This document shows positions 36,170-36,238 of a DNA stretch of 36,238 bases, in pieces. This DNA is from Bacteroidales bacterium (GTDB lineage Bacteria; Bacteroidota; Bacteroidia; Bacteroidales; JAGONC01): assembly GCA_028716265.1 (NCBI GenBank), contig JAQUQD010000029.1:1-36238 (forward strand). Reading direction: 5' to 3'. Below the pieces are notes generated by a model. The model was not told where the DNA came from. It made no database searches and saw only the letters and a program-made list of their open reading frames with translations. How positions within the stretch are numbered: the stretch's first letter is position 1; every line of letters begins with the position of its first letter. The position numbers were made by a program, and so were the translations under genes.

Positions 36170-36238
36170 ATGAGTACAAGTTTGTTGCATCATGCATTTG
36201 GGCTGACCGACCAGGAGTACCTTAAGACAGAATATAAA
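36170..36238 (+). CDS. N-terminus of a probable ISL3-type transposase, truncated by the window end
   Basis: ATG-initiated open frame to the last base: MSTSLLHHAFGLTDQEYLKTEYK; possible IS terminus ggttcttcgtaaagatgcgtacc at about 36114. Confidence 0.5.
   Translation, partial: MSTSLLHHAFGLTDQEYLKTEYK

Larger units (their letters stand above)
30301..36238. mobile_element. AT-rich integrated island (serine-recombinase element) with an R-M module; right end outside the window
   Basis: Abrupt loss of comM coding similarity at about 30300, visible drop in GC, recombinase at the junction, accessory content to the window end. Confidence 0.78.

Noticed and set aside
30301-36238. Island as a prophage or conjugative element
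   Set aside because: No phage structural, relaxase, T4SS or replication genes are visible in the 6 kb present; cannot be decided without the remaining sequence.

Overview
The window is a Bacteroidetes-type chromosomal segment. Positions 1 to about 30300 are mostly conserved housekeeping genes: SAM methyltransferase, glycosyltransferase, YfhO, rpmH (53 aa, absent from the supplied ORF track), pepD, dnaN, Sua5/YrdC, GT9, dapD, ruvX, def, TPR lipoprotein, cdaA, folP, DUF1599, DoxX, OppB-like permease, tpiA, prmA, a 1501-aa secreted protein, plsY, mrp, NifU-C, nadE, two beta-barrel OMPs, gldB and the 5' part of comM/yifB. At about 30300 comM is cut inside the conserved MNPC(P/S)CG motif by an AT-rich mobile island that continues to the window end. 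The island carries a large serine recombinase whose ORF reads out across the junction into antisense comM. It also carries a compact type II restriction-modification module: a beta-class MTase with an internal HTH-like segment, a BstXI-like REase and an XRE controller protein. A nested IS4/IS21 deletion scar, an orphan 214-aa gene and the start of a probable ISL3-type transposase follow. The strongest leads are (i) site-specific disruption of comM by an R-M-carrying serine-recombinase island, (ii) a recombinase C-terminus supplied by the host target, (iii) a sequence shared between the C-R and M promoter regions that may be the controller operator, and (iv) the HTH-like insertion in the MTase. 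The second comM half (attR) is not in the window, so the island's full extent is unknown. All family assignments come from motif recognition without database searches.
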